Positions 24,420 through 37,167 of a stretch of DNA of 64,000 bases are shown here, in pieces. Every line of letters begins with the position of its first letter. Position 1 is the stretch's first letter. The DNA is taken from NCBI RefSeq assembly GCF_040412425.1, contig NC_089744.1, positions 39,397,599 to 39,461,598 of the forward strand. The letters run 5' to 3'. The notes below the pieces were generated by a model. That model saw only the letters and a program-made list of their open reading frames with translations. It was not told where the DNA came from and made no database searches. The DNA is from Macrobrachium rosenbergii. Its lineage: Eukaryota > Arthropoda > Malacostraca > Decapoda > Palaemonidae. Both the position numbers and the translations under genes were made by a program.

Positions 24420-25980
24420 ATATCCCTAAGATAAAACCCCTAGCAGACCAAGTAGCATTAAACCAGATACTATAAAATGACACTGTTTGCAGCAGAGGCC
24501 TGGTTAGTGTTACGAGCAAAAACAGCTAGGTCAGGTACAGAAGAGTGAAGAGGATGCTTGTTCTTGTTGCAGCACATTTTATGTAACACACATAGTAAAC
24601 TCACTTTATGCCACTAGTCAGTATAAGAGTTGGCAAAATAAACTTGACTGATGATATAACTTTACACAAGAATTTGTGGTGAGTGAGAGTCAGCACTTGA
24701 AAACCACACTGAAGAACAATATTCCAAACAAGGTAGAAGGAAAGAGTTTAAGCACTTAGGTATAGTAAGCTCACCCTGAAACATTTGATAACATTTCTGC
24801 AAGATACCAACTTTTTGGGAAACAGGTAGCATTATTATCTATATGCGTCTCAAAAGTCAATTTCTGAATTGACTAACTATCATACTCTGAGGTTTGGAAG
24901 GGTTAAGCTTCATACCTCAAAGCCTACTCCACTCTAAGAATAAGTGCCAGATATCTATTCAAGGATTCTGCAACCACAAACCTAAGGTGCAGAGATGGAA
25001 CAACAGTTAGAAGAGTAGCATCACTGGCATATGTGATCAGTTTGTTCTCCAGCCATATATTACTAGTTATAGATAATAAATAGCAAGGATCCAAACACAA
25101 TACCTAGACAAATTCCTACATAACATTACTAAAGCTACTATACTGGACATCAACACAGACCCTTTCGTTTAAATAAAAATCCCACCAATTCCCAATAATC
25201 TTAGCTTGTAGATAGGTGCTTTATGATTCATATAGTCAAAGGCCACACTAAAATCTAAACCAACCATTCGTGCCTCTGCACCCTCATCAAGAGCACCTTG
25301 CAAGACAGTAGATATTGACAAGAGTGCATCACAAGTACTAAGGCCTTTATGAAACCTACAATGATGCCTAGTGAGCAGCTTCTCAAAAACATTAGATAAA
25401 ACAGTGGTAATTGAAATCGGCCTATATTCTGAGGAGCACAGCACAAGGTAATGCAGCAATGTGTCCCCTCCATAAAAAAAAAAAAAAAAAAAAAAAAAAA
25501 CTTGCAAGTACAACTAACACCATGAAAATACTAGTGGTAATCTTAGGAGTAATGAAATCATCAGTCTTTTTGAAAAAGATGGGAAAGATCCCATTAGGGA
25601 CTATGCTGCTGTCTGCCATGACCGAGTTCCATCACCTCCTATACTGGGAGGCATGCTTAAATCAACTCCAGAGTGATGACTTAAGGGTAGTCCACCACTC
25701 GGGAACAAGATCTATTTCACACCCTCATAAGCCCTCTCAGATAACCTAGGCTTGACTTCTTAGCTCAAAGAAGTTATGCCACTAAAAATTCCGACTGATT
25801 TTTCCTCCATAAATGTTACGCTTCTTGTTTTACAGTGTGCACATAAACTACAAGGAACTGAGACTAGTTTTCTTAGGCCTCCAAACATTTGTGACCATCT
25901 CGCCAGGTCACTGCATCTGGGTTTTGGGCTATAACACCCTTTCCATAACAAACCTGTGAATCTAAGGAGGAGCAAGGTCT
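24420..25980 (-). pseudogene. Non-LTR retrotransposon (LINE) reverse transcriptase, broken
   Basis: The longest frame (25169-25513, minus) has YRPISITTVLSNVFEKLL, then GLSTCDALLSISTVLQGALD and MVGLDFSVAFDYMNHKAP, the fingers and motif A (Asp of LDFSVAF) of a jockey/CR1-like LINE. The conserved QFGFRKG Gln/Phe block before GLST is partly lost. Toward lower coordinates, minus-strand pieces continue: VAESLNRYLALI, SEYDS, KLTFETHIDNNATC, then FGILFFSVVF and HKVSLLCVLHKMCCNK. The order is normal but there are stops and shifts. A run of 27 A (plus strand, 25474-25500) disrupts the frame. Confidence 0.8.
25474..25500. repeat. A27 run inside the LINE
   Basis: An uninterrupted run of about 27 A on the plus strand lies inside reverse-transcriptase coding sequence, not at the LINE's 3' end. 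It may be an expanded slippage tract or the tail of a tiny insertion; it marks the copy as inactive. Confidence 0.9.
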
Positions 25981-26199
25981 TAGTCTCTTTGCTTGTTGGC
26001 AGTCAAGATTGTCAATTGGGCAGAAAGATAAAAGGTCACCATTGTGCCTCAGTTTGTTACAGGAATCTGCAATATCTTAGCAGAGGCATTTAGCAGGGCT
26101 CATCAGAGCCTTCCTTTCAAGTAGTCTTTTCACCTGGACGTGTGCAAGGTCCTCCTGTAATGACCTCTGAATAAAGTGTACAATTATACTTAATTAAAA

Positions 26200-27900
26200 T
26201 ACAGTTGTAATAGAGTTGTAAATAAAATAAAACACCCTGAAAGACACTCTAATGTGTGTAGTCACAAGATTCATACCAGTATTGGTAGACTACAATATAC
26301 AAGTCAGCATAAATATTACATTACAATACTAGCAACAACCCTAACTTAAAGGGAATATTATTAGCTGACAAATTTCAAAAGGGTTTACTGTACTGGTAAA
26401 TCTTACTATAACAAGGCTATCATCCATTTTCACGCACTGAGACACTGTTGGCCATGAAAATTTCCGACAAACCACAGCTGGACAATTGTACTGCATAATA
26501 TATGTTATTTGGTAATCTGTTAAAGTTTTTCAGTATGCTAGTATGTCAGCATCAGAAAAGCATATTAAATAATAAAATCATTAAATTTGAAAAGATAAAG
26601 TACTTATAATTAAATATAAGAACTTAAAAAATTACAATAACCTATATGCTGTACTAGCCAAAGCCACAGTACTTCAATGTACTGGGACAGTCAAATGTGC
26701 AGCACACAACTAAAACAAGGCCTTCAGCTTGTGAAAGTTGCACAACTTTTTTTCAGTTTGCCAGTCAAAACTGGGGTGCATATCCTAGCAACACTGGAAA
26801 ATATGTATACTTCCCAACAAATCCCACACAAGAAAAGGGAAAATATATGAATTCCAATACCTGCACTAAAATCTGATACCATTATTAAGAGCAAGAGGTA
26901 ATGCATACTTATGTTACTCTGGACTCCAAACAAAACTTGATGAGATACATAAAAGAAAAATGCACAAATATTAACACTAGCAAGCTCTCACACTCAGCAA
27001 TCATAAAATATTATTCCAGAATAATAAAGTTAAGAAAATTCCAAGGAATTAAAAAAAATTCACATCAAAAATTAAAGGAACCTCATGATCCATGAAAATT
27101 GCTGAAAACACTGGCATTCACTGATAAGAAATCCTATTGATGAAAATTAATCAATAATGAACACAAGTGACTACTCTAAAAAGCAGGGACAACAAGAATG
27201 CTATTGGCCAGAGGGTAACTGGCCCTAACTTACACCAAAAATTTACATGGCACTTCAGACGCCACATCAGAGTGATGCAAAAAAAATAAGGAAATGGATG
27301 GATGGAAACTAATCATTGGGACATCAAAAATAACTGCAAAATGGTATTAATACAGCAAAGTCACTGAGAGAAATAAAGTGATGCCTTCCAAGACAGTGGA
27401 GCAAGGTCTAAACAAGTGAAATGGGGTCATTCTTCTTTGAGAGCTATCAGGTTGGTCTGGCTAGATGTTATTAACACAGAATAAGGCAATAAAATCTGTG
27501 AATGTTAGTAGAAAAGGTGGCTCACTGGTAATCAATAATACTAAAAGCAAATACATGGCAGGTATACAGCTGTGATAGGGGAGAAAGATTCTTGTCTTTC
27601 AAAATACTGTAAATAAATTTCTTAGTTAACTAGCCATGCTGCATGTGATAATACCCGAGTAAAATAGGAAGTCTGTTTCTTGTATGAGCAGAAAAAGTTT
27701 GTGTAAACAAACACATTACCACATTTTTCATGAAATTCAGTATACCTAGAATCCTGTAATAACTTCTGAACTGCATATATGAAAACACAAATTATCAGTC
27801 ATAAGAACAGAAGTAAAAAATATTTCAACAGCAACATGAGATCTGAAGGGAAATTTATATCATTATTGCCTACCAACAGAAATAAATTAGCATAAGTTGC
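26200..27900. other. Intronic sequence, nothing recognised
   Basis: AT-rich part of the 5.8 kb intron between exons 6 and 7, on the exon 6 side of the LINE. No motifs, inverted ends or tandem repeats were recognised. Confidence 0.5.
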
Positions 27901-27923
27901 AAGGGTTTGAAACAGTCACAAAC

Positions 27924-28183
27924 CTCATATTCCTTAATGAAGTTGGGATTAAATGTATGATGCAGAGAGACAAGCTGGCTGCTTAGAGTGGTCATATTTT
28001 GCTCTGAGTTAGTCACCAAATGTACAAGAAGTTCATATGCAGCAATTCTTGATTCTCTCCCAGTACATTTTGCCCAATAATTTCTGCTAGCACTCAGAGA
28101 ATCTTGTTCTGGACTGGTTTCCAACACCAGTTTTGATGCAGGAAACAAATACTCGGTTATAAGAAGAGGAATTAGAGAAGCAC
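27924..28183 (-). CDS. USP24: USP24 exon 6 of 10 in window
   Basis: 260 bp, acceptor TATACAG, donor GTTTGT, phase 1 in and phase 0 out. Reads GASLIPLLITEYLFPASKLV, then ESRIAAYELLVHLV, and ends LHHTFNPNFIKEYE. It aligns with the USP24 segment containing SRLAAYEVLVMLA and MHHQPDPALTKEF just before the catalytic domain. Confidence 0.96.
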
Positions 28184-28189
28184 CTGTAT

Positions 28190-29085
28190 AAGAAAGAAAC
28201 ATCAGAACGTACTATTAATAATAAAAAAAATAATTTCAATGAGTAATATAGGACAAATTCATTGAATAATTACACAGATGACACTAGCTTTGCAAATTCA
28301 ACATACTGTATTATGTACATGGATAGATACACAAGGAAAAGGGATCCAGTAAAAAATGCAATTCGAAATTTGGAACTGACTTTAAGAATGCTTTTCGGGA
28401 CAACTGAAAACTTAAACATACTGGAGCTTTTCCCCAGCTAACTATAATTTGTGAGTCAGAAAAAATTATTGTATAAATTACAGCTGACAATATACATAGC
28501 CTAGATCTTTTACAATATCCCATGTGAAGTTGGGTCATGCTGTAACTTTCTTGAAATAGAGAGAGCCCTGAAAGGTAATTTTTCCTCAAAATAACAATTC
28601 TTTCATTGTTAAAAGCTGTTTTATAACAATAAACAAACAATTCACATGAAAAATACAACAGAAATTAAACTGAATTCCTTAAGCAAAATTTCATTTCTAC
28701 TTCTGTGTATATATTTGATGTGTGCATACTAACTTTTTTGATTACTGGTTACAACTGGATATATTTTAAAACATCCTATAAAGAAATACACAGTAAAGGA
28801 TAAAAGCTTAAGTGTAAGGCTTGTGAATGAAATCAAAAGAATTCTAGTAGAGAGTAGGTTAACCTAGGACTGAATGGCAGGTGTTACTATTAAAGGTGTG
28901 ATCGAATTAAAGTTCTTAACAATATTATAGATTAAATAAAATGTGATCCAAAGTTCAGTTTATAAGGAATAAAAGAAATTAAGTATGGCAATCTACAGTA
29001 AACTCTCAAATAGTCTTGAGCTACCATATATATACGTCAAACAATGATGATTTTGTTTAGGCTCATCATCTGGTAATTGGAATGT
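28190..29085. other. Intron between exons 5 and 6, nothing recognised
   Basis: Short minus-strand frames here (28311-28658) lack conserved motifs and contain no USP24 similarity. They are taken as chance. Confidence 0.5.
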
Positions 29086-29089
29086 AATT

Positions 29090-29355
29090 AACCCAGAAAG
29101 TGATAAATAAAATAAACTACAATTTCCAACGTATCAACAGGTGAATTGACATCTTGTTTGTAATAATCCTTGTTGCTTGTTTTGTTTATAGTATCATTTA
29201 AACCCCTGAAATGATGGTAACCAACCCAGAAAGTGATAAGTAAAATCAACTACAATTTCCAATGTATCAACAGGTGAATTGACATCTTGTTTGTAATAAT
29301 CCTTGTTGCTTGTTTTGTTTATAGTATCATTTAAACCCCTGAAATGATGGTCATG
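29090..29355. repeat. 133-bp tandem duplication
   Basis: The block beginning AACCCAGAAAGTGATAA at about 29090 is repeated from about 29223, including ACAATTTCCAA, ATCAACAGGTGAATTGACAT, CTTGTTGCTTGTTTTGTTTA and CCCCTGAAATGATGGT. Only a few bases differ, so the duplication is recent. It lies in the intron between exons 5 and 6, 227 bp from the exon 5 donor. Confidence 0.9.
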
Positions 29356-29581
29356 CTGTAAGTGACAGTAGTTTTTTTTTTTTGGCAAGCACAGATAACT
29401 ACTAAAAACTGCATATAACTGGAAAGTCTGAGCTTGCACTTTAAAATAACCTTCTGTGGTCGGTCCTTGCAAAACTAAAAACTTATCTTTATTTGACTTA
29501 TTCACAGACTTGAAAATTGCATGTAAGAATATCATCTTATAGATATAATAACTGGACACCAAAATCAGGCAAAGCACATAC

Positions 29582-29823
29582 CATTTTCTTCCTTGTTGAC
29601 TCCTTCGCAGGTCAGTAGAGCAGAAATTAATGTTAAATGTCCTGCTAACAAAATATTGTCTGCATGACGCAAAGATGCAATGCCAGACTCTGGTCGTTCC
29701 CGAGAGGCTTCCCTTGTGGCTGTGAAGTTTGTTAACCAACCTGTTTCATCCTCAAGCATCTGTACAGCACTAATGCCAAGGCATTCTTGTTCACTGCTAC
29801 AAAGTCTTGACAGCAGTTTTGAC
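29582..29823 (-). CDS. USP24: USP24 exon 5 of 10 in window
   Basis: 242 bp, acceptor GTCCAG, donor GTATGT, phase 2 in and phase 1 out. Contains MLEDETGWLTNF and ADNILLAGHLTLISALLTCE, near-identical in pattern to vertebrate USP24 (MLEDEITWLDNF and ADNILLAGHLRLIKTLL). The insert ATREASRERPESGIASLRH between the two blocks is longer than in the vertebrate protein. This is one of the most diagnostic exons for USP24 as opposed to USP9X or USP34. Confidence 0.97.
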
Positions 29824-29956
29824 CTGGACATAAAGTAACCATTCTTTGCTAATGAAATCGTAAATAATAAACACATTTCAATAATATTCCATAAAAACTT
29901 ATGACACTACAAATACAAACAGTAATCCTTACAATTTCTCCAGTGTTAAAACTTAC

Positions 29957-30057
29957 CTGAGATTAAAATACTGAGTACATTGTGACAAAAGACGGAGAGT
30001 TGCACCCCGAGCACTAGTAGAAGTAACCCACAATGGCAGTGGTGCTTTTAATAACAC
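29957..30057 (-). CDS. USP24: USP24 exon 4 of 10 in window
   Basis: 101 bp, acceptor TTTCAG, donor GTAAGT, phase 0 in and phase 2 out. Reads VLLKAPLPLWVTSTSARGAT then LRLLSQCTQYFNLR, where the last Arg codon is completed by exon 5. It matches the USP24 block with LPLWSPTS and RLLSQCMEYFDLR. Only 133 bp of intron separate it from exon 5. Confidence 0.95.
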
Positions 30058-30340
30058 CTGAAATATATAAAAAAAAAAGCTAGTATGAATTCATACTCTA
30101 ATGGTAATCTGTTCAGTACATTATACAAAGATTTAGATTCCTTACAAAACAAAAAACCTACAGCAAATATTAATGGACAAAACATTTGTCTTAACACATC
30201 CTTATCCATTTACTATTGCCTATTCTGTGCAGTCAGTGCAACTAATACGTACTCCAAGAACTCCTCTACCTCACCAGATAACTTGGTGACCCTAGTGACA
30301 ATTAAGTCATTGCCTGAGTCTCTCTTACAATATGCACATA

Positions 30341-30642
30341 CAGGCAGTCCCCGGTTATTGGCAGCCTCGGTTACTGGCGATCCGGTTTTATGGCACTTGT
30401 CTAGCGAAGACGATAACCAGATTTTCGTTACTGATAACCAGTTATCAGCGTTGATAACCGGTTATCAGCGCTAATCGCCTCTTATCAGCAGCGCTGATCA
30501 CCGTTTATCGTCGCCACTAACCAGTTATCGGCGCCGCTAACCAGGGATCGGTGCTATTATCGCCGATTTTCGGTTAGCGGCTATCTTCGGTTGTCGTCAC
30601 ACCGTCAGGAACGGAACCCCGCCAATAACCGGGGACTGCCTG
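30341..30642. mobile_element. MITE, family with CAGGCAGTCCCCGGTTAT ends
   Basis: 302 bp from CAGGCAGTCCCCGGTTATTG to AATAACCGGGGACTGCCTG, flanked by TA (30339-30340 and 30643-30644). The interior has tandem AACCAGTTATC-type words. Located 284 bp upstream (gene sense) of USP24 exon 4. Confidence 0.85.
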
Positions 30643-30649
30643 TATACTA

Positions 30650-31550
30650 TTTACTGCCAGATTGTCATAACTATGTTAACAGTTAATTGTAATTATCTAC
30701 TTTTCATCAGTTTTTTAGTGCTGACTTTCTTACAAATGGTTTGTGAATAATTTCCTTTATTCTTTAAATTCATAAGTAAGCATTTTTCTACATTGGCTAC
30801 ATGTACTGTAAGTATTTCATTGCTGCAGTTCCTGGCTACTACAGTATAAGTACACCTGTTTTTCTTTGAGCAATCAATGTTCATACTCTCATCTTTACTT
30901 GTGTGCAAGTATTTTTTCCACCTTTTTGGTGAATTATGATTCATTATTATTATTTTAATTCATATCCTTCTCAGTGTTTGGTATAAAGGAGGTTTAGAAA
31001 AAATGAGTCTTGCTCTCATCAATTTTCAGTGTAACTACACATAGTTCTGAATCCTTCTTTCACTTCGCTATGTATTGCAGTTTTTTCCAGGTTGGTATTA
31101 CCTTACAGTTGCAGTTTTCCTGTATGGTCCAAATAGAATATTCACTAGGCAACAAAATTTTCAATACTTATTCACAGATACAGTAAGTTTTCCAGATATA
31201 AGGTAGTACATTACTATTATTATCATTATTATTATTATTTCAGCTTGCACAGTTGTACAGCATAATTATTAACCTGCTCACATCAGAAACAATAACAACT
31301 ATATGTGTAACTGATGGTATTATCTTGATGTACTGATCCTCCCGACAAGCTGTGCATTAGACTCTTGTCTAGCATGTACAGCAAGCAGGGACTGAGTATA
31401 TATGCCTGAGTTTACATTAATACATGTAAGAACTGGTCTCTTCTCAGTGTCTTCTATATAACAGTCAGAGATATTATTAGAGTTCTGTGTAAGGTGGAGG
31501 GAGAGTGTTCTCAACATCTCAGTCATCTAGGAAGCCCTTTAGTGACAGCA
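30650..31550. other. Intronic sequence, ATT-rich, nothing recognised
   Basis: Includes an ATT microsatellite at about 31210-31240. No coding or element signal. Confidence 0.5.
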
Positions 31551-34500
31551 TTGTTGAGGTCTTCCCCTCATAGTGTTATTGTTCCAAAGTCCTCTGCTAA
31601 ATCATCAAAGATGTGGAAGACCAAAATTTGCAGCTTTACATAAACAAATGGAACTAAGCTTATATAAATTATTTGAAGACCTACTGGAAGAATTATCATC
31701 TCAGTATGGCTCAGAGGCCCAAACCCTTCCTCCCTCCTCCTCCCCTCCTCCTCAATATTACAAGATCTCCTTCAGAAGGCTTGTTAGTGTTGTCCACATG
31801 TGCTGAGGTTCACATGGTACTAAATTCTAATAGCAAACTCAAAGTGCCATGTACCAACACACTTGTTAGTGCCAGGAGCACTCAAGGCCTCTCCTTACAG
31901 CTTGTGTCCCCTTGGAGAAAATTCTCTCCCTCAGGCTTGCCTGGAAATGTCTCAGATGGCTACAACTTACTAGAGGTGCATGCTGCACCTGCTTCACTAA
32001 GTCACACTTTATACAGTGGCCAAGCTCTTAGTGCAAGGAGTCACCACCATTCTTCTGCTAGTCATTTACATGATGCCTCTTGTGCTGTTGATATGAGTGA
32101 TTCCTCATTAGCCAGAATTTCTGGGCATAGCTACTTTTGTGAGATAAAGCTAGGCTCTAAACCGGAGAAGCATGGTTGGAAAGGAACCAGTCTTCCTCTC
32201 CTGATAGCTGTCACCTCACTTCTCCAATAACTCAAGTAACTTCAGCAGTTTTACAACACCTACCCAGTGGTCTTACACTACCACAATGGGGCCCATGGCT
32301 CCTCTAGCAAGTCTGCGATGACAGTCAGTGAATCCTCATTGGCCCATGTGCAAATATGAATAGCTGCATGCCTTTTTCACCTGTAACTGGTGAGGCACAT
32401 GCAATGTTCCATGTTCATGGATCACCTTTGATAACTGGATATGAACTAACACCTACCTGTGTTCACAACAGGGTGCATTAAACCCATGTCTCACCTTTGA
32501 CTGGTGATACATGCACTCCCTCACTCCCATGGTTTACCTGCCAGATCTGGTCATGACACTATGTCTGCCTCCTGCTCATATGGCTTACATGCTCTAGACC
32601 ACAAGCACTGCACACTTTCCTCCACCTTGTCCACAAGAGCTGCTACTTGAACAAATGTGCGCAGCTTTTCATTCAACACTCTCCTGAATCCTATCATGTC
32701 ACTTGCCTGTGCACATCAGTATCTCTTCTGTTCAGGCAAAGGATATACCTGCAAGTATGCAGTAGTGTTCCTGCTTGAGCGGGTGGCCTGGCAGTTGTAC
32801 ATGAGGCAACACCATCTCATAATGATGTGCCAATGGATGCACATATGTTAGTGCTACCAATGAATTCCTCTTTCGTACAAGATCATGTTCTCTGTCAAGT
32901 ACATATTCTTTAGTTGTGTTGACAAGAAATCCCCTATGCACACTTTGTTTGAAGCCTGCTGATAAAATTTCAGCTGCCAATGTTGATACTAAGGAGATTT
33001 GAGTCCAATAATAACGACAATGTACCTATAATGCAGCATGATGAAGCATCATTTAATGATGTATTGAGTTAGGTATCCGAAGCTTTCAACTTGAATGGCA
33101 ACCTCAATCTCCCGATGTTTTTTCCACTGCAGTCTATATCAAGACTTAATTAAAAGCACAATTTAGGAATTTTCAACTTTCGACTGCAGTAGCTATGGGT
33201 GTAATTCTTGACACGGTAAAGGATCAAACTGAAAGTAAGGGACTGAGGCCTGGTTATGGTAAACCCATGATAACTCCTCAAAAACTTTCACTATTGATGC
33301 CAAGATTAGATGTTTTATCAAACAGATCACGTCTTTCAAAAACTGAAGCTCTTGCTAGTTATGTGTCATTTTCCTTTCCATGGTCCTCAGTAATTCTAAC
33401 TGCAGCAGAGGTAAACTGCCTTGAGCAGTTTTTGGGGGAAGTGCTAGTTGTGACCAACTGGCACTAGTGGGCCCACAAAACCAAGAGAAAGTTACTAAAT
33501 GAGACCAGCAAGAAAGAATGGTGAATCTGTTCGTGGCAAGGTTAGTAACACCCTTGCGAGGTGCCTCCACCATCAATACTTGTTGCTGCTTATCTCTTGG
33601 CTGATACTATTCCAAGGAAAAAGGATGCAGGGTTAAGAAGTTTCTCAAACCTACTCTCTTTTTCAGATTTTGAGGGCCTTAAAAATGTTGATATACTGAG
33701 TAAACAACTGCTTACAGTCACTTTTATACAGGAAACAACAAAAAGGCTAGAAGTGACTACCACCTTAGCTATGATGAGATCCCTAGGCAGCTCTATATCT
33801 TATACTCCTTCTCAATCTCCAAGGAACTGTGGATGTTCAAACTTTTGTTAGTCTCTCTCTTTATTACAATCCAAACAAGACAGCATTATAGACCTCTGAA
33901 TACTGCCCAGAGATCCTACCCTTTCACACCATCAAACCTCAAAGACCCAGGCTCCATCATGTGCCCTTTCATGCTGGTAGGGGGAGAGGATTTGGTAGAA
34001 GGTTCCCTTTGGCAGTCCAAAGCAGAGGTGAAGATTACCTCTACCTAGAGTCCAGACCACAGAGAGAGGGGCTTGTCTCCAAAATTTTTAGTCCTCCTGG
34101 CAAGAGTTTAGTGCATGCCTGAAGGTAGTTACAACCTTAAGGAAAGTTTACTATTTACCATTCGTGGTGACAAGCTTTTACTGTTTTCAATTTGACTTCC
34201 AGACAGGTCTTAGAGATGCAATGGCTTTCTGCAGTTCACAAAGCCTTTGGGTGTTATATTCATGATCAACCTCAGCCTGTTGAATCAGTATCTCCAGTTA
34301 AGCTTGTTGAATCAGTATCTCCAGTTATGGCTTTTTGGATGGAGACAGTATACATCATCCATTGCTCCATCCAAAAGAACAACGATGGATGCGACTCATA
34401 CCTCCAGGTCCCCATCCATCAATCTTCTAGGATATTCCTTCAGCTCGCACATCGAGGATAGATAGTTCAGGAGCCTTTATTTTGGGCTGGCAAAAGCCCC

Positions 34501-34857
34501 TCAAATACTTAAATGCATAATTGCCACAGCTGCTATTTGGGGGCCACTTGAGAGCTAGCTACTGAGGTACACAGAAAACTAGCTGATAATGGTAGCCTCA
34601 GGCACATAAGGTAACTCTTCTATCTCATCAACTGAGACATATCAGACCTAGTCCTTCAAAGAGTTAAGTAATCTGTGCATGGACCTTCACACAGCTTCAC
34701 TAACAGAAAACCCCTCTATGGAGATAATCAAGAGATTTCAACCATTACTGCACAAGTTTCTCTTTTGCCCAGACCCTTATGGATAAAACGCTCATGCCAC
34801 GTATCACCTTTAGAAAAGCTGGTTCCACACAGCAGTCTGAGGTAGTGGTCCCTCTAA

Positions 34858-35097
34858 TTGCTGCTGAACAGGAGTCAATCTATTTTGACAAACACTGAAG
34901 GCCGTCATGTTCCAATTCCTCAAGAGATTTTTGCTGATCTTAAGTGGTGGCAAAACTTACAGAATTTGCTGGTGGGAGTTTCTCTTCCACTGCCTGCTCC
35001 ATACCTGCTGTTACAGACACCTCATAAGAGGGTTGGGGTACATCATATTGATGGTCTGAGATGGAGAACGAATTCTGTGTCAACCTGGTGGAACTAA
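34858..35097 (+). pseudogene. RNase H-like segment of DIRS element
   Basis: PIPQEIFADLKWWQNLQNLL then GVSLPLPAPYLLLQT resembles the lead into the RNase H domain of DIRS and Gypsy-type polyproteins (WW..N...G.PL..P.P...L.TDAS). The expected acidic DAS residues are replaced (TPHKRVGV), so the site is lost. Confidence 0.5.
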
Positions 35098-35929
35098 GAG
35101 TTGTTTTCCTGGCTCTTCTGGGAACTACAGGCATGGTGACTCACTAGTATTGCTGATGACTCTCCCAAGTGTTGATCTAGAATTCAATTCCTCCCTATAT
35201 GGTGGGTTTAAGAGGGATGCATAGGTCTACCTGTTCAGTTACCAGTGGTAACTGCCATACTCTCCCGTCTCCTGTGGATAAGGAAGGAACTAAGTGCAGC
35301 AACTTGTCCATGTCCATTTCCTCTGCTGCTCAACAGCAACCTTTAAACCAGTCTGACATAGTAGTCGTGATCATGTCGACGACAACACCATGGTTGCATT
35401 ACTCAAGAAAGAGGTACAAAATCTCCAGCAATGTGACTTCTTGCATTGGAGATTATGATGTTGACAGAGAAACTAAATACAACTCTGATTCTCAGATATG
35501 TGAGAAGGCAAAACCAAGTTCTACCTGCCAAACAGCCTCACCACCTGGATATCTGAAAAAGATTATGGAGATTGTAAGGCACTAACTCAGTAGACATGTT
35601 TATGTCCCACCTAAATAGCTACCAAATTATTGTTTTGCTCTTCTGGTCTAAGCAATGTGGAGAAGCACTGTATTCATGGGTAAACAGGAACACCAGGAGG
35701 TGTACAGCTACCCAATGTTTTCACTGATAGGACCAGTGCTAACAAGGTTTGACACTTTAAAAACATGATGATGATCCTGGTGGTGCCTCCTTCATCTTAG
35801 CAAAAGTGGTATCCAGGCTTGCTATCATTCATGGTGAACATTCCATGATCCCTTCTGCTGGAAGCAGCAGGTATAGCAGCATTACTTCTGTCAGTTCCAT
35901 CAAAATCTGAGGATTGTCAACCTACAAAC

Positions 35930-36346
35930 CCATGCCTGGATGCTACTGAGCAATACCTCAAGAGGAGAGGATTTTCAGTCAAGGTAGTTGAGATCATCAC
36001 AAATACAGTGTAGTAGGCAGACACTGAACCTCTAGAGCCCCTTTTCAACGAGAACAGGATTTCCTTCTATGTCACTGACACTCACAAGTAATAGTCTCTG
36101 TCTGCCTATATGGGGCATAAGCCTACTATGGCAAAAGAAAAAGTGATCTTGGCTCTTCCAGAGAGTTACATTAAATATGCCAGAACTTTCAAGAGGAAGG
36201 TTCAATCCAGATATCCTTGCTGGGATGTGACTTTAATCTTCAAGTATTTAGCAAGTGCAGAGCATGAGCCCCTAGTTCATGCCTCTGAAAACTTTGACTT
36301 TATGAGACTGTCTTTCTCCTCTCCATACACTCAGTTATCTGTTTAA
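35930..36346 (+). pseudogene. DIRS tyrosine recombinase, N-terminal part
   Basis: Frames in series read EQYLKRRGFSVKVVEIIT, then stops, then RYPCWDVTLIFKYLASAEHE and PLVHASENFDFMRLSF. This matches the core-binding part of DIRS recombinases (P.WDL..VL..L....FEPL..AS). The catalytic R..H..R and Tyr region is absent because the copy ends at about 36350. Confidence 0.6.
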
Positions 36347-36534
36347 ACTATTTAATAATCATAATAATCCCTCCACATACTGCAAGATGTGTGAGCTCCA
36401 CACTCCTTCCATCCAGCCATGTATCCCATACTGAAAACTACTTACAGAATATTGACCTGTTATGCATCCCAGCCTCTGTTGAGATGGCACAGACAAATTC
36501 TCTCAACCACTGTCTGTAATTCCTTCCTTGTCAG

Positions 36535-36815
36535 TTCCTCATTGGATGGGCGGGTATCGTTCTCAGCTAGCTCTCAGCTGGTCCCACGTTCGATTCTCCG
36601 ACCGACAAATGAAAAATTAGAGGAATTTATTTCTGGTGATAGAAATTCATTTCTCGTTATAATGTGGCTCAGATTCCACAATAAGCTGTAGGTCCCGTTG
36701 CTAGGTAACCAATTGGTTCTTAGCCACGTAAAATAAATCTAATCCTTCAGGCCAGCCCTAGGAGAGCTGTTAATCAGCTCAGTGGTCTGGTTAAATTAAG
36801 GTATACTTAACTTAA
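36535..36815 (+). mobile_element. tRNA-derived SINE with 13-bp target duplication
   Basis: 281 bp flanked by CCTTCCTTGTCAG at 36522-36534 and 36816-36828, a perfect 13-bp target-site duplication. The head resembles a tRNA, with box B GTTCGATTC at 36588-36596 after GGTCCCAC. The body has AATTTATTTCTGGTGATAGA, GGTCCCGTTGCTAGGTAACC and the tail GCTCAGTGGTCTGGTTAAAT then AAGGTATACTTAACTTAA. Box B in plus orientation indicates Pol III transcription on plus. Confidence 0.9.
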
Positions 36816-37097
36816 CCTTCCTTGTCAGCTAGAACTGGGAATGATGAGGACCCTGCTCTCGTTCAGAGCCATGAAAACATCCTTAATTCAGCCAAGTATT
36901 TTGAAAGGGGGATTTGCAATTTTTATGACTACTGGCACACCTAAATTTGAGGTTTCCAAGAACACTACCTCCATCTGGTTCAGATAGTTAATCCAAAGAG
37001 TGCATGAAGAAACTACTGTGTTCCAAGCATGCCAGGTTCATGTTATGGGCCCTGAAATTTGAGTTTTTGCCACTTCTTGCCTTTTGAACAGATTATA

Positions 37098-37167
37098 GGC
37101 CAGCCCTATGAGAGCTGATGGTCAGCTCAGTGGTCTGGTTAAACTATTTTAATAATAAATAAATAAA
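37098..37167 (+). mobile_element. 5'-truncated copy of the same SINE
   Basis: Only the last about 40 bp of the SINE body (GGCCAGCCCTATGAGAGCTG, GTCAGCTCAGTGGTCTGGTT) plus an AATAAATAAATAAA tail. Flanked by TGAACAGATTATA at 37085-37097 and 37168-37180, a perfect 13-bp duplication. Confidence 0.9.

Larger units (their letters stand above)
31570..36350 (+). mobile_element. Decayed DIRS-like retrotransposon, plus strand
   Basis: The order of remnants on plus fits a DIRS element: Ser/Pro-rich gag-like frame (31673-32230), a helical frame with LLADTIPRKKDAGLRSFSNL (33561-33851), an RNase H-like segment (34858-35097) and a tyrosine-recombinase N-terminus (about 35930-36346). Reverse-transcriptase motifs are too decayed to place with confidence. 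Both ends are missing; the right side stops within the recombinase. A 26-bp word (TTGAATCAGTATCTCCAGTT) is duplicated in tandem at about 34279-34330. Confidence 0.5.

Noticed and set aside
30085..30474. Plus-strand protein-coding frame
   Set aside because: Its second half is the MITE at 30341-30642 and the first half has no recognisable motif.
36540..36610. Functional tRNA gene
   Set aside because: Only a box B and a loose tRNA-like head are present; the sequence continues into a SINE body with target duplications.
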